64,000 bases of DNA, from positions 1,364,001 to 1,428,000 of the forward strand of contig CP085832.1 of assembly GCA_020809705.1 (NCBI GenBank). Direction: 5' to 3'. How positions within the stretch are numbered: position 1 is the stretch's first letter; every line of letters begins with the position of its first letter. Positions 53,649 to 64,000 of this stretch are shown here, in pieces. The translations under genes were made by a program, and so were the position numbers. The notes below the pieces were generated by a model, which saw only the letters and a list, made by a program, of their open reading frames with translations, did not search any database and was not told where the DNA came from. The stretch is from Calonectria ilicicola (lineage: Eukaryota > Ascomycota > Sordariomycetes > Hypocreales > Nectriaceae).

Positions 53649-55662
53649 GTTGGGCGTTTGGGTGGCCGCAAGTAGGCCAATGGTAGAGTAGGGGAAATAT
53701 AATAAGCTACCAGATGTCCTCTTGTGATTTGTCGTTGGTTAAAGATAGATACAGATTGAGTTTGCTGTCAAAAGGCAACGAGTAATTGGCAACATTGGCT
53801 GTGTTTTGGCTTTGACTGTATGAGGATACGGTGATAGTGACAGTGCTGACAGTAAGTCACTGCATGAAAGCTATGTACCAGGTCCAAGAGTATGGGATTG
53901 AAACGGGGTCATGTAAATGGGCTTGAAGGAAGAGGCTTGTTTTCATATTACAGTCCCAGAGCAACACAGACCACAGCAACAGCCATACTTGGTATCGAGA
54001 ACTAGCAACCCGGGAAGTTTGTAGGCGAGGTTCAAGCGAGGTTATGAGAAGCGCAAGCGATGACCGACGCGGGGAATTGTTGCGAGCAGGACGCCAACGT
54101 GGATCATGGGGGCAAACGAAAAAAAAAAGGTTCGGCTGGCCAAATGGGCGGGAACCGACCTGGGGCTATCGGGATTAGAGCCGGGCATGGGGGCAGGCAG
54201 ACGAGGGTGGGTTGGATTGGATTCAGTCATGACGGGGTGGATTGATTGGAGTGTGGAGTGTGGAGAGAGAGAGAGGCAGAGAAACAGAGGGTATCGGTGT
54301 GGGTGTAGGTGTAGCTGATGAGATGAGATGGGATGGGATGGGATGAGTATAGCAGGATTTAGCCTAGTAAGAGAAGAAAGAGGGTGCAAATATCAGCTAC
54401 ACCACGACGATCTTGCTACGCTGTGTATCTTTGTTCAACCTTTGTTGTTGTTGTCAAGCCGTGTGCTAGCTATCTTGAGCTCGCTAAAGGTACAAGTCGC
54501 CACCGAACAACCTCCCGAGCCATTATCCGTATTTAGACAAAACAGACAGGGAGCTCACATGGGATGATACGCTACTGCGCCGCTCGCTTGGCTAGGGTCC
54601 GCCCAGGTTGAGACCGAGAAATCCAAAGCAATTTGCAGCAATCCTTCAGCGAGTGACGTGACGCATCCTTTGTGCAAAAAAGTCTCCGGCCTCGCTAATC
54701 ATCCTCTTCCCTTTTGGCTGCACCAAGTTTTGAGTCTGGGCCCCCACGTCGGCTGCGAAACGAGCCCTTGGCCATGTCACGGCGCATTCGCTTACAGACG
54801 CGACCGCTCGGCAATAGCAGCACATCATGCATGTAATTAACGGTTCGCAATCTTTCCGGACGACTCGCGCCATTTGACGTCTCCTATTGGCTGACCCCGG
54901 ACTCGGGGCGAGGTGATTGGGTCTTCACCTCCAAGCTCACTTTGCGTTTTGGCCATGACTCGGAATAAGTCAGCCGATCGAGGATCTCGAACCAAATGAG
55001 GCGCTAGGCGATGACATTAGACGCATCAATAGGCAGTGTTGATGCAGGACTTGAGCTGCGAAGTTGCGATCTAGAACTGACGCACATCTTAGCTGTGATG
55101 AGTGATCATTATTGTTAACTTTGGTAAGACAACGACTGGGTGTTTTGCAGCATGGATTGTGTCGGTGAGCTTTGTTTACTGCATTGGGTATTGGGTGTGA
55201 AAATACGACAGAATTGCAGTCCTCAACAATAGCTCACCATCATCCATTCAACTCCACTTCCTGACCAATAAACCTATTTTTTTTCCTTTGCAGGATATTT
55301 CCTTCGTTTATTCCTTAATTCCTGTCGAAAGAGAAAAAAAGCGCGGTGCTCACGCTACTTTGATAGTCATGTGCGTCCAACCAAGACAGGAAGCATCCCT
55401 TCCGCTTGGCCCACATTTCCCCTCCAACAGCCTTCTCCTCATCGCGAACATGCACTCTGACGCCATGGCTTCGTCAATTTTCTTGTCATGAGATCTATTC
55501 AAAAGCTCTAAACTCCTACTGATTTGGTATTCGTTCATTCAGAAAATCCAAGACCCAAGTGCGACGCCATCCAATGCATATATCTCCACAAATACTCCCA
55601 TATGACCGTCCGCATGCGTGTTTCTCGTGTCGTCTTTAGTCATTCTCCGGCCGCCTCCCGAC
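53649..55662. other. Intergenic: ABCG promoter and allantoinase 3' flank
   Basis: No gene is supported in 2.0 kb. There are microsatellite tracts (GA and GATGR) near 54255-54346, which also make open frames on both strands. Confidence 0.5.
54322..54346. repeat. (GATGR)5 pentanucleotide repeat
   Basis: GATGA followed by three GATGG and a GATGA unit in the ABCG upstream region. Confidence 0.85.
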
Positions 55663-57305
55663 CTAGGCCGTCCTCTTCTCCGTAATCGACTCGCCGACTG
55701 GCCTGCCTCCTACAAACCCGGAGTTTGCAGCGCCGTGTTCAAAGACCTTGCTTCCGCGCAGCCACGTCTCGCTGACCCGACCAGTGAATTCATGACCCTC
55801 CCACGGCGAACATCGGTTCTTCCATCGCATATCACCCTGGGAGAATGTCCACACCTCGGCATCGTCAAAGATGCAGATGTCAGCGTCCATACCCGCCTTG
55901 AGAGCACCTTTACGATGCGAAAGGCCAACTTGGGCAGCGGTTGCCTGACAGCACAGACGCACAATGTCTGTGATGCTTGGGGTCTTGGAGGCTGAAGATC
56001 GCTTCTTGGCCGCCGAGTGGAGGATGGGAAGTCCCAGACCGACTGATGAGATACCGCCCCAAGCCGCGAAGAAGTCTCCGCGTACCTTGGGCGCTTCCTC
56101 AGCCTGACCTTGGGGCAGTGTCACATCAACACCGGAATCCGAGTGAGGGATCTGGGGCCTGAGTAGATCAAGATGGTCTGGAAGCAGTTTGAGCTGGGGT
56201 GTGCATGGAGAGTGATCCGATACGACGGTCTGGATGCATGAGTCCTCGGCGACTAGCTCACTCCACAGGCCGTCCTGGTTCTGTTCCTCGCGGATTGGTG
56301 GGCAGCACTTGTGACGAGTGTCACCCTTCTCAATTTCTTCAGCTGTGAGACCAAGGTAATGGAAGCACGTCTCGGCCGTGATATTAATTCCAGATGCTCG
56401 TGCAGCTTTAAGAATTGGGATGCATTGGGTCGCCGACAGATGGACAATGTGCAGATGCAGCGACGGGGCCAGGTGAGCAAGGCTAAGAATTTCTTCGATG
56501 GCATATGTTTCAAAGGCAGGAGGGCGAGACTCGAGGAAGGTCTTGTATGCGGTGAGCTCTCCCTTGGGAGCCAGGGGCGGTTCCGAACTTAGCACAGCAT
56601 CGCCGACCGAGTCGGCGATCGGGGGCAACATCTCGGCATGGAACATGAGTGTGGTCGGGGTATCCTTAAGGGTCTCCATGGCGAGGGCGACGTCTTTCGG
56701 TGAAATTGCCGGGAACTCATCGACCTGGATCTGGGGTGAGCCAATTGCTCGACGTTACACACAGAGATAAGGTCACTACTTACACCTGATTCGATGAGGA
56801 AGCCTTTGAAGCCTCTCACACCGGCCTCCACAAGTGGCTTCAACTCGTCCGCATTGCCGGGAATGACACCGCCATAAAAGCCAACGTCGACCCAGCACTG
56901 TCCAACGCTAGCGCGCAGCTTTTCTTCGAAGCCCTGGACCGTTGTCGTGGGTGGAATAGCATTCAGAGGCATGTCAATGACCGTCGTCACACCTCCACTG
57001 GCTGCCGCGCGAGTGCCGGTATAGAAGCCCTCCCATTCTGTGCGACCAGGTTCATTAAGATGGACATGGGCGTCGACAAGACCGGGAAGCAAAAGCTTGG
57101 GGCTGTGGTCAATGTATGTGGTCGAAGCCGGGAAGCTGGATTCCGGAAGGATTTCAGGGACAACGGAGACGATCTTCCCCGTGGTTGGAGAGACGGTGAT
57201 GGTGGCTGGAGTCAAAAGGAGGGAGTCATCGGGGAGGGTGATGACGGCGCGAGAAGACACTAGAACCGTGAAGGGTTTGCTACTCGAGGTGTTGACCACG
57301 GTCAT
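55663..57305 (-). CDS. DAL1: Allantoinase
   Basis: Exons (minus) 57305-56784 and 56724-55663 with a 59-nt intron (GTAAGT..ATCCAG) give 527 residues. The enzyme opens allantoin to allantoate in purine nitrogen recycling. Cyclic amidohydrolase landmarks are in order: DAHVHLNEPGRTEWEGF (metal-binding His pair), GVRGFKGFL with the Lys expected to be carboxylated, FHAEM, IVHLSA, and SDHSPCTPQLK with the catalytic Asp. The allantoinase-type VDEFP follows directly after the splice. A second acceptor six bases upstream (CCCCAG) would add two residues. The length is normal, with no signal peptide. The symbol is that of the yeast gene. Confidence 0.9.
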
Positions 57306-58942
57306 TGCGACAGGTATGAGTGAGAGGGAGCGTCAGAGTGAAGAGAAAAAGAAGACAAGAGGGTTTAGGTGAGGTGAGAGATGAAAAGGAGGGCAAGAAA
57401 TTCACCAGACGAGCGGTCACAACAGGTTTCCAGCCAACCGACGCGCGCTTCCGACCGAGGACTCTAATAAGTGAGATCAAACCGCAGTCCCGATACGCTG
57501 GCTTATCCTTATCTCTCTCCTTCTCGAAGGGATCCCGGAGGGGCAATGATGGTGGGGTGTCACTGATAAGGGGGCAGATTTGCCGATGAAGCTAGTCGCT
57601 TGGAATAACAAAGCTTTTGCTTGTGAGAGTCCAAGGAGGAACCTTGTGCCAGAAATAGAAGGAGAAGTGAGAGGTGACAGATCCCGGGAACCGAGAGGAA
57701 GAACAGCAGACGACGCCCTTTAAACACGAGAAAAGCTCACGGCGGTTGACCTGCCTCACGCTCCACGGAAACGTTCGTGGTGATGGTCGCTTATCAGGAC
57801 CCTACCGGCAGTGTCAATTGGCTTTTGCGGGGGATAACGCTCAAAGGCACGGCAAAGGAGCTCGGCCGAGTCGTCCAGCGTGGCATCCATCTGTTAACGC
57901 TCTAACAAATTTTTTTTCCTCTTCCTTTATCCTAATGCTACGATTACCCAAAGAAGCCCTCAACAAAAGCCCGAGTTGCCGGTGCTCTCCCGGTGCAGGG
58001 CAACCCAATCGAGGCGAGTCGGGAAAAATCCAGTGCGCCGGCGGCGAATCCGATTCAGGCAAAGTAACCCAAAGTCGACGCTTATCAGCATAGACCCTCT
58101 CTGCCAACTCCTGATCGGACTCGGCCGACTGCCGAGAGAACAAGCCACCAGGCCCACGGGCCAATCAGGGTGCAGCCCCTTAGGCCGATCGGGACTGGCC
58201 TCTGTGTAATGGGTGATTCAATCGAGTAACCATGGAGTAATACTGAGAAACCATCAAGTAATAACTTGTCCGTACTCGCCCGTGCTGAGCCACAAGCTTG
58301 CCCCATGAGGGCATTCGGACTCGGAGGCTGTGATGGCCGGATGCGATGCAACGCCCGACCGGCATAAGTCTGTTCACGAGGTGCAACCCAGATGACCCAG
58401 GGCCATGGTCAGAGCTGAAATGGCGTTCGTATTCTTCTTCTTCTCCCTCCCTCTCTTCATTTTGTTTCCCCGTCTCCTCCATGCAATATGTATAATTTTT
58501 TGGCTGAGGTGGGGAGGTATCCAGCGAAAGCATTCATCCATCCTTCTCCCCCTTCTTTGTCATCAATCAAGTTATCCTGTACACATGGCCATCTAATCTT
58601 TCAAATCCTTTTTGTCTTTCCGAGTTTTTTTCTTCCTTCTCATTTATGCTTTTTTTCCCTCGTGCTCCGTTCCCATGAACGTATAGTATGTATATAGTAT
58701 GCATCACCTGCTCCCGCAGATTAACCATGTCAAGACAAGCAAATATACGGTCCATACACCATGCTCGGCAGCTAGACTTCCGCCCCTCCAATACCTAGTC
58801 ACTCCCATCGTTGGCGTCTCCCATTCATACGTTGCTGTGATTTGGTAACAGTAGTAGTACACGGGTGGAACGGCGTTTTCCCTTCTCCTCGGAACCACAC
58901 CGCCCATCCCACCTATCCATACATGACCATCGTTATGCTGTC
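57306..58942. other. Intergenic: allantoinase promoter and COQ1 3' flank
   Basis: No gene is supported. GATAA-core motifs, possible sites for GATA nitrogen regulators, occur at 57567 (TGATAA) and at 57834 (GATAAC), which would suit an allantoinase promoter, but such short motifs are common. Confidence 0.5.
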
Positions 58943-60413
58943 TTACTTTTGGCGCTTAAGTGTCTTTTGCGCCATCTCAATCAGCCCGTCCTTGGCTTCG
59001 CTCTCGGGGAAGTCGGCAAGGGCCTGGATGGCCTTGTCGGCATAGTCCTGGGCCAATGCCCGTGTCTGCTCGATTCCGTCGCTCTGGAGCACTAGCTCAC
59101 GTGCCTATACCACACATGCCGGTTAGCATCGCCTGTGACTGCCCACGAAGATGATTCGCCGATCTTACCTTTGCAACGTCACCCTCCCGTTCGAATTTGC
59201 GACCAACGAGCGCACCGAGCTCGGGCATCTGCTTCCACGCAAACAAGAGGGGTGCCGTGGCCAATCCCAGTTCCAGATCCGCCCCCGCAGGTTTGCCAAG
59301 GTCCTGCCCGCTTTGCGTATAATCCAGGAGATCGTCCACCAGCTGGAAAGCCAGACCCAAGTTTCGTCCGTAAGAGTACGCCGACTCGACTGTGACGTTA
59401 TCCGCGTTGCCCAAAAGCGCCGCCGCGCGACACGATTTGGAGATGAGACTGGCTGTCTTGAGATATGTCTTTTGGAGGTAATAGGTGACGGTTTCCTCTG
59501 ACCACTTGGGGTTCCTCTCATCGCGCTCGGTGTTCTTCAGCTGCATGAACTCGCCCTCAACCAGGTTCGCAATGACGGTAGCAAGCAGCTCGACGACTTC
59601 GGGGTTTCGGAGTCTGGCCAGTGCGACAGATGCGCGACCCAGCAGGAAATCACCAGCCAGGACAGCCATCTTGTTTCCGAATTCGAGGTTGGCTGAGGGT
59701 GCGCCGCGGCGGGAGATGGAGTGGTCAATGACATCGTCGTGAAGAAGAGAGGCAGTGTGAATCAACTCGGTGATCTCGGCGAGTCGTCGCTGACTGGGCA
59801 GAATATCGGAATTGGGCTCAGGAACCTCAATGTCTGCGGACGTGAGCGGCATGTTGGAGGAGGGATTAATATCGGCGAGAATCTGAGCCGGCGAGATGGC
59901 TGTGTCGATGCCGCGGGACGTCTGGTGAGGGAAGGGGAGAGGTGCCTTGGGGCACAAATGGGTGGCTCGACTCATGAGAAGAACAATCAGAGGCCTGACA
60001 TGTTTTCCCTCGGCCTGGGTGTAGTACTTGGCGGCACGGTCGAGCGACGGGTGACCTGATCCCAAGAGTTTGCGAATATTGCCAGTGAGAAACTTCATTT
60101 CCTTGGCGACGGTGCGCAGAGGATCAACCCTCATTGTATCCTTGGTAGCCTTCTGAACGACATTGCTGACGACATTGGAGGCAACGCGGACGGCAGCGCC
60201 CCAAGCCGAGTCTCGGCGAGGACTTGAGTGATAAGCGGCTCTGCGTATCGTGGCGGGGGATCTCGAGACTGTCAATTGCCTGCACAACATGCAAGCGGGT
60301 GCCGCCATTCCCATTGAGGCCGACGTTGTCGACGATAACGAGGCCTTGGTCAGTATCGAACCATTTCTAGCGACGGCGCTGCGCAGCACCGAGGCCCCCG
60401 GGCGGAGCTGCAT
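58943..60413 (-). CDS. COQ1: Mitochondrial polyprenyl diphosphate synthase (ubiquinone side chain)
   Basis: Exons (minus) 60413-59169 and 59104-58943 with a 64-nt intron (GTAAGA, GCTAAC, TATAG) give 468 residues. The N-terminus is Arg/Ser-rich without acidic residues, a mitochondrial presequence ending near YHSSPRRDSAWG. Trans-prenyltransferase motifs are complete: GKHVRPLIVLLMS, first Asp-rich motif LLHDDVIDHS, GDFLLGRASVALA, EGEFMQLKN and second Asp-rich motif FQLVDDLLDYT. An approximately 50-residue insert before the first Asp-rich motif is usual in filamentous fungi. The last exon supplies ALADFPESEAKDGLIEMA. It assembles the long polyprenyl tail for ubiquinone. It is not expected to serve the terpene synthase 40 kb away. 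Confidence 0.92.
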
Positions 60414-61299
60414 CGCAAACGAGAGCTAGCGAATATTGTGGTGGTGTTGATTTCGAGGTGTGGCTGAGGACGGACGAGGCGCGAGGGGGGATCACCACAT
60501 TCGAGCTCCGAGATTGTGAGGTGAGTGCCGTAAGGAATTGGAACCGAATGCAGGGCAAGGGCCACAATTCCAAGGTTGTGGTGTTGGTGGTGTTGGGAAT
60601 CAGTCTTGCGGCTGATTTTCCAATTCTTTCTCACGGCGGGACCAACACCAAGAAACTTTTCCAATGGGACAGAACCCCAAAGGCCTGAGAATCGGGTCCC
60701 CGAAAGGCCCTAGCGCCGGCGACGGTCGGATTCGCTGGGCGGCTGGTTTACAGGGAGCCCCCACCCGTTTTACTGCTAGAAGCCGCCGAAAACGTGCTGC
60801 GTGCGGATCATTCAGGGCATCAGTGGACGGGGACCTCAGCGAGCCGACGCTCCGATTGGGCAGCGGGGGCCCGCACTCTGGTTCAATCGCCAGAGCTGTG
60901 GGCAATTGATCTAGTGAGCCGAGGAATGCTTTGGCGTCCGTACATGGTCTGTGTGCCCTCTGTGTAAATGGTGTACTTCCCAACTACCGTAAAAGTGTAT
61001 GGAGTGCATGTACCGTTTCCCCCACTACAAGGTACAAAAATTAGTGGATGCCTAGTGCTGCTCCCACTGACAGCACGAGCAACCTGTAATGTTCACACAT
61101 GCAGCTAGCTTGTCATCTGAATTTCAACACTTGTCGTATCCAATACAAGACCGACGGTGACCAGGCACCGACATTTAATAAGAACTGTCCATTCTAAATC
61201 CTCGACATAATCACCTATCTCCTTAATTGCGAATATCCTCGTCATTAACGCATCAATCGCAACGATCCTTTCAGCACAAGCCTGCAACACCGAGCAGTC
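60414..61299. other. Intergenic: divergent COQ1 and VMA12-like promoters
   Basis: No gene is supported. GC-rich in the first 500 bases, then mixed sequence. Confidence 0.55.
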
Positions 61300-62178
61300 A
61301 TGGTGCTCCTGACGATGACGCCCACCATCGTGGAGGCGCTTACCGCCACCGAACTACCACCAACGAGTAATCCAGACGACGAGACGAGAGAATCTCAAGT
61401 GAACACAGAAGAATCACCGTTAGAGAACCCTAAAGTCGGCAATCCGATATCCCACAGCCAAATCCTCAGGCTTTGGAGGCTCCTCAAGTCTCAAAGTAAT
61501 TCATCACATAGCCTCGACCAATTGCTTCACGGAGCTAAGATCTATATCCCTCCTCCTCCTCCCAAGCCAGAACCTGTATGTCCCTTCGAAACTCCCCCAT
61601 TATATCCTGCGATTGACTGTGAATAGTCTCCTGAATACAAAGCATTGATGGCACGGCTCCGTCGCGATGAGGAAGCTCGCTCCTACGAACGCATGATGAA
61701 CCCTACCCCTCGGCCCGAAACCTTCCAAGATCGATTTCCCAACTCTGCGCATTTCTTCGCAGAAGCAAACAAGCCCACGAAGTTCGAAGATCTAGGCGAT
61801 GACGACATTACATACGACGAGGTTCATCGACAGGTCATGCTCATTATAAACTTTCTCGTCAGTATCCTCGGTGTGGCGGGCACACTTTGGGTCGCTGCGA
61901 GGTGGTGGAGCACGCCATCACGAATATTCCTTACGCTTGGCGGCAGTATTGTTGTTGCCATCGCCGAGGTAGCCGTATACAATGGATACATGTGGAGAAT
62001 GGGTCACTCGAAGAAGAAACAGGAGAGTGTCAAGGAAGTAAAGGAGGTTGTGGAAACATGGGTTGTTGGTCAGGATGACGCAAAGACAGACGAGAAAACG
62101 GTCCTGATACAACCAAAGGAAGAGGAATCACACGATACTATGAGAAAACGGAACGTCGAATCAATAACGAAGGCATAA
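61300..62178 (+). CDS. VMA12: V-ATPase assembly factor, Vma12/TMEM199 family
   Basis: Exons 61300-61575 and 61627-62178 with a 51-nt intron (GTATGT, GATTGAC branch, AATAG) give 275 residues. The family is the ER-based factor for V-ATPase assembly (Vph2/Vma12). Characteristic features are SPEYKALMARLRRDEEARSYERMM right after the splice, the loop DDITYDEVHRQVMLIINFLVSILGVAG, and two closely spaced membrane segments (about LIINFLVSILGVAGTLWVAA and RIFLTLGGSIVVAIAEVAVY). The N-terminus is polar with a run of prolines; the C-terminus is highly charged and cytosolic. No signal peptide. Length and layout fit the family. Confidence 0.88.
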
Positions 62179-62840
62179 AGAGAAACTGGAATTAATATAA
62201 TCATATCCGCTATCACTCGGCATCTTGACCCAAAGAGAATTTCTGGTGAAACGTATTTTCAAATCGCACATTTAGCCTGCAACGTCACACTCGTGGATCA
62301 CCTAAACCAAATATCCTCAGCCTAGCTTTAAAAGCCACCAGATTGAACAATAAGGCTCTCCGTCATTCCAAAGGCTGTGGGGCATATCAGGGATGGTGGT
62401 TAATAGAACTCGACCAGGACATGTGATAGCGCGGTCAGACGCGTCTTCACGCGTCCGTCGAGATTGGTGGGGCTCCCTTTCACGCCTTGAGCATCTCAGC
62501 ACCACAACAACCAGTTATCCTCACCACACTCGTTTTAACACATAAGCTGCGCCCTGCTGCATTTTGGAAAACAGATTTTTTTCCCCATATACCTAATATC
62601 ATACGTGCTTCTACCTCACATCGTTCGTTTATAGCGATCACGAGAAGCAGCCCCGCCGGCATTCCAAAACGACAACAACAGCACCTACTGACGTGTTCAT
62701 CTGTGGACTCCGGTCCTGTTTCACCCCCAAGCATGGCAGTGGATTTATAGTGCTCATTTCACAAGCCCAAAATGTATGAATTCGCATCTTCTTTTCTTTT
62801 TATGCAGGAACCCTTCAGCTGACCAGCACTCAGGCCTCAA
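62179..62840. other. Intergenic and 5' leader of the Eco1-type zinc finger gene
   Basis: An 87-codon open frame at 62487-62750 is more likely leader sequence than a gene. A TTTTATGCAG acceptor-like signal ends near 62807, so a 5'-UTR intron is possible. Confidence 0.45.
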
Positions 62841-63578
62841 ATGGAAACTGAAACAAGATCGCGAAGTCGCGGCAAACCACTTCGAACCTACGGCAAACGA
62901 GCTGCGACGGACTCTCGGGGGGATTCATCTTCGAAAAGACGGCGCACACAGGATGATGATTCGCAACAAGAAGACAGCAAAAGGGACTCGTCCCCTCAGG
63001 CAAACCCTGCCTCGGCAACAATCGCAACCCGCAGCACTCCAGATGCGTCCACGACACAAGCGAAACCCGAAGTGAAGAAGGGCTCCATTATGAACTTTTT
63101 CAAACCAATACCACAACCCTCGTCCACCGTCTCCAGCCCACAGCCTGAAGAGGCAGAGGATCAGTCGACACCTCCTTCATCTCCTCCCCCATCCTCTCGA
63201 GCAGAGCCAAAGCGGAAACCGCGGATCCTCAGGTTCCGAGGGAATTCATTACCAATATTAGAATCAGACGACGAGGCACACGACTCAGAAGGTCCCAGCG
63301 CAGCAAACAAGGAGAGTGAAACTGAGAGTCGTTGCACCCGGAGCGGAGATACAAAGCCTACGAGCAACGAAGCCGCGCGGGCGGAAAAGACAAAGAAGCC
63401 TAAAAAACCACCGGGGGTCCAGACCACCCTCAATATCTCATCACAGGCAGCCTTTTCTGAGTGTAAGGTTTGCAACACGGTCTGGAATCCACTGTACCCA
63501 GACGACGTAAAATATCACAAGAAACAGCATGCTGCAGTTTTGCGGGCAAAGAAAAAGATGGAGGAAAACGAGTTGTAA
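62841..63578 (+). CDS. Eco1/ESCO-type zinc-finger protein without acetyltransferase domain
   Basis: A single exon of 245 residues. The N-terminus is basic and disordered, with probable nuclear signals (SSKRRRTQ). Residues 80-90 read KGSIMNFFKPI, a PCNA-interaction (PIP)-like motif with Lys in place of the usual Gln. The C-terminus carries one C2H2 finger with C208, C211, H226 and H230, in the spacing and context (CKVCNTVWNP..PDDVKYHKKQH) of the zinc finger of cohesin acetyltransferases Eco1/ESCO. In Eco1 the acetyltransferase domain follows; here the protein stops 15 residues after the finger. The combination suggests a replication-fork-linked chromatin protein. Function is inferred only. Confidence 0.75.
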   Translation: METETRSRSRGKPLRTYGKRAATDSRGDSSSKRRRTQDDDSQQEDSKRDSSPQANPASATIATRSTPDASTTQAKPEVKKGSIMNFFKPIPQPSSTVSSPQPEEAEDQSTPPSSPPPSSRAEPKRKPRILRFRGNSLPILESDDEAHDSEGPSAANKESETESRCTRSGDTKPTSNEAARAEKTKKPKKPPGVQTTLNISSQAAFSECKVCNTVWNPLYPDDVKYHKKQHAAVLRAKKKMEENEL

Positions 63579-63674
63579 TATATATTTTAGACCAAGATAC
63601 CCAATATAACGACGCTAATGATTCTTTTCCCGCTTGCTTTCCATTTAAAAATACATGCCCGTAGGGTACAAAGG

Positions 63675-64000
63675 TCATTCATGTTGAATAAGAGCAATTT
63701 TTGGCATCATCAATACTCCATCTTGCTCCGTTGAATGTGACACTACACTCAGCTGCTTCGTACTTGCTCGTTCCCCTGTCAAGCCAATCTTGTTCAGTCT
63801 TTCACAAAGCTCCCGCACAGAATCCTCCGAGTTAACCTCATGAGAAGTACGGTTCTCCACGTCCTGGTAAATACCAAGAACTGCGCTGGGAAACACGGTC
63901 TTGTACGCCTGGTTTATAAACCGGTAGCTTAGCGCCTTGTAAAACGTACCAATCGATGCATATGCACGATTGCTAGAAATTTTAACCTCGGAGCATGGCA
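63675..64000 (-). CDS. C-terminal part of an unidentified protein (5' outside window)
   Basis: The frame is open from the window edge to TGA-type termination at 63675, giving about 108 residues of C-terminus. It begins (read inward) with a basic helical stretch SSNRAYASIGTFYKALSYR and continues with VLGIYQDVEN, then SVRELCERLNKIGLTGERAS and a hydrophobic-alternating end. The pattern (helix, xLCxRLNKIGLxG, strand pair) is like a winged-helix domain such as those ending Cdc6/ORC proteins, but this is a weak resemblance and no name is assigned. Confidence 0.5.
   Translation of the reverse strand, partial: PCSEVKISSNRAYASIGTFYKALSYRFINQAYKTVFPSAVLGIYQDVENRTSHEVNSEDSVRELCERLNKIGLTGERASTKQLSVVSHSTEQDGVLMMPKIALIQHE

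Noticed and set aside
58943..60413. COQ1-like gene as precursor supplier of the terpene locus
   Set aside because: Mitochondrial presequence and long-chain synthase features place it in ubiquinone synthesis, and it lies 40 kb away.
62487..62750. Open frame of 87 codons before the Eco1-type finger gene
   Set aside because: No domain and located where the leader of that gene is expected.
1..64000. tRNA genes, rRNA or CRISPR-like arrays
   Set aside because: B-box-like GGTTCRA strings occur (for example near 16219 and 40925), but none has the matching A box and cloverleaf arms; no spaced direct-repeat array was seen.

Overview
The window is nuclear DNA of a filamentous ascomycete (Pezizomycotina), most likely a Sordariomycete of the Hypocreales type. 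The evidence is short introns (about 46-95 nt, GTRWGY donors, CTRAC-like branch sites), fungus-specific families (Mto1/ApsB, Zn2Cys6 regulators, full-length ABCG pumps, DUF1479 and DUF1993 proteins) and GC-rich coding next to AT-richer accessory stretches. The species cannot be fixed from the sequence. All exon-intron structures were rebuilt by hand from splice signals and reading frame; none is backed by transcript data.

Left block (1-11.9 kb), mostly housekeeping: the 3' part of an Mto1/ApsB-type microtubule organiser, a DUF1479 dioxygenase-like protein with a probable mitochondrial presequence, a DUF1993 protein, a four-exon 96-residue Mrx7-like protein with an 18-nt exon, and an EH/EF-hand plus zinc-finger protein.

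Accessory block A (13.6-25.9 kb): a beta-propeller lectin-like gene, a cytochrome P450 whose conserved C-terminal tail is cut off by one in-frame TAG, a divergent intact single-domain class I terpene synthase, a secreted Thr-rich wall-type protein and a fungal transcription factor with an unusual half zinc cluster. The P450/terpene synthase pair looks like the core of a small, partly decayed terpenoid locus.

Middle block (27.4-37.6 kb): a CDK-site-rich coiled-coil protein whose promoter carries four exact forkhead heptamers, a DUF885 metallohydrolase, an ankyrin protein whose start codon appears to be created by splicing (AT|G) behind two chained uORFs, two closely spaced or possibly fused small genes, and a secreted PAN-like cysteine-rich protein. 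About 5.6 kb without a recognisable gene follows.

Accessory block B (43.2-53.7 kb): an MFS sugar transporter, a Fic-domain gene broken by one TAG and flanked by AT-rich DNA, a canonical Zn2Cys6 regulator and a two-module ABCG pump placed tail to tail with it.

Right block (55.6-64 kb), housekeeping again: allantoinase (purine degradation), the mitochondrial polyprenyl diphosphate synthase Coq1 (ubiquinone side chain), a Vma12-like V-ATPase assembly factor, an Eco1-type zinc-finger protein lacking the acetyltransferase domain, and the 3' end of a further minus-strand gene.
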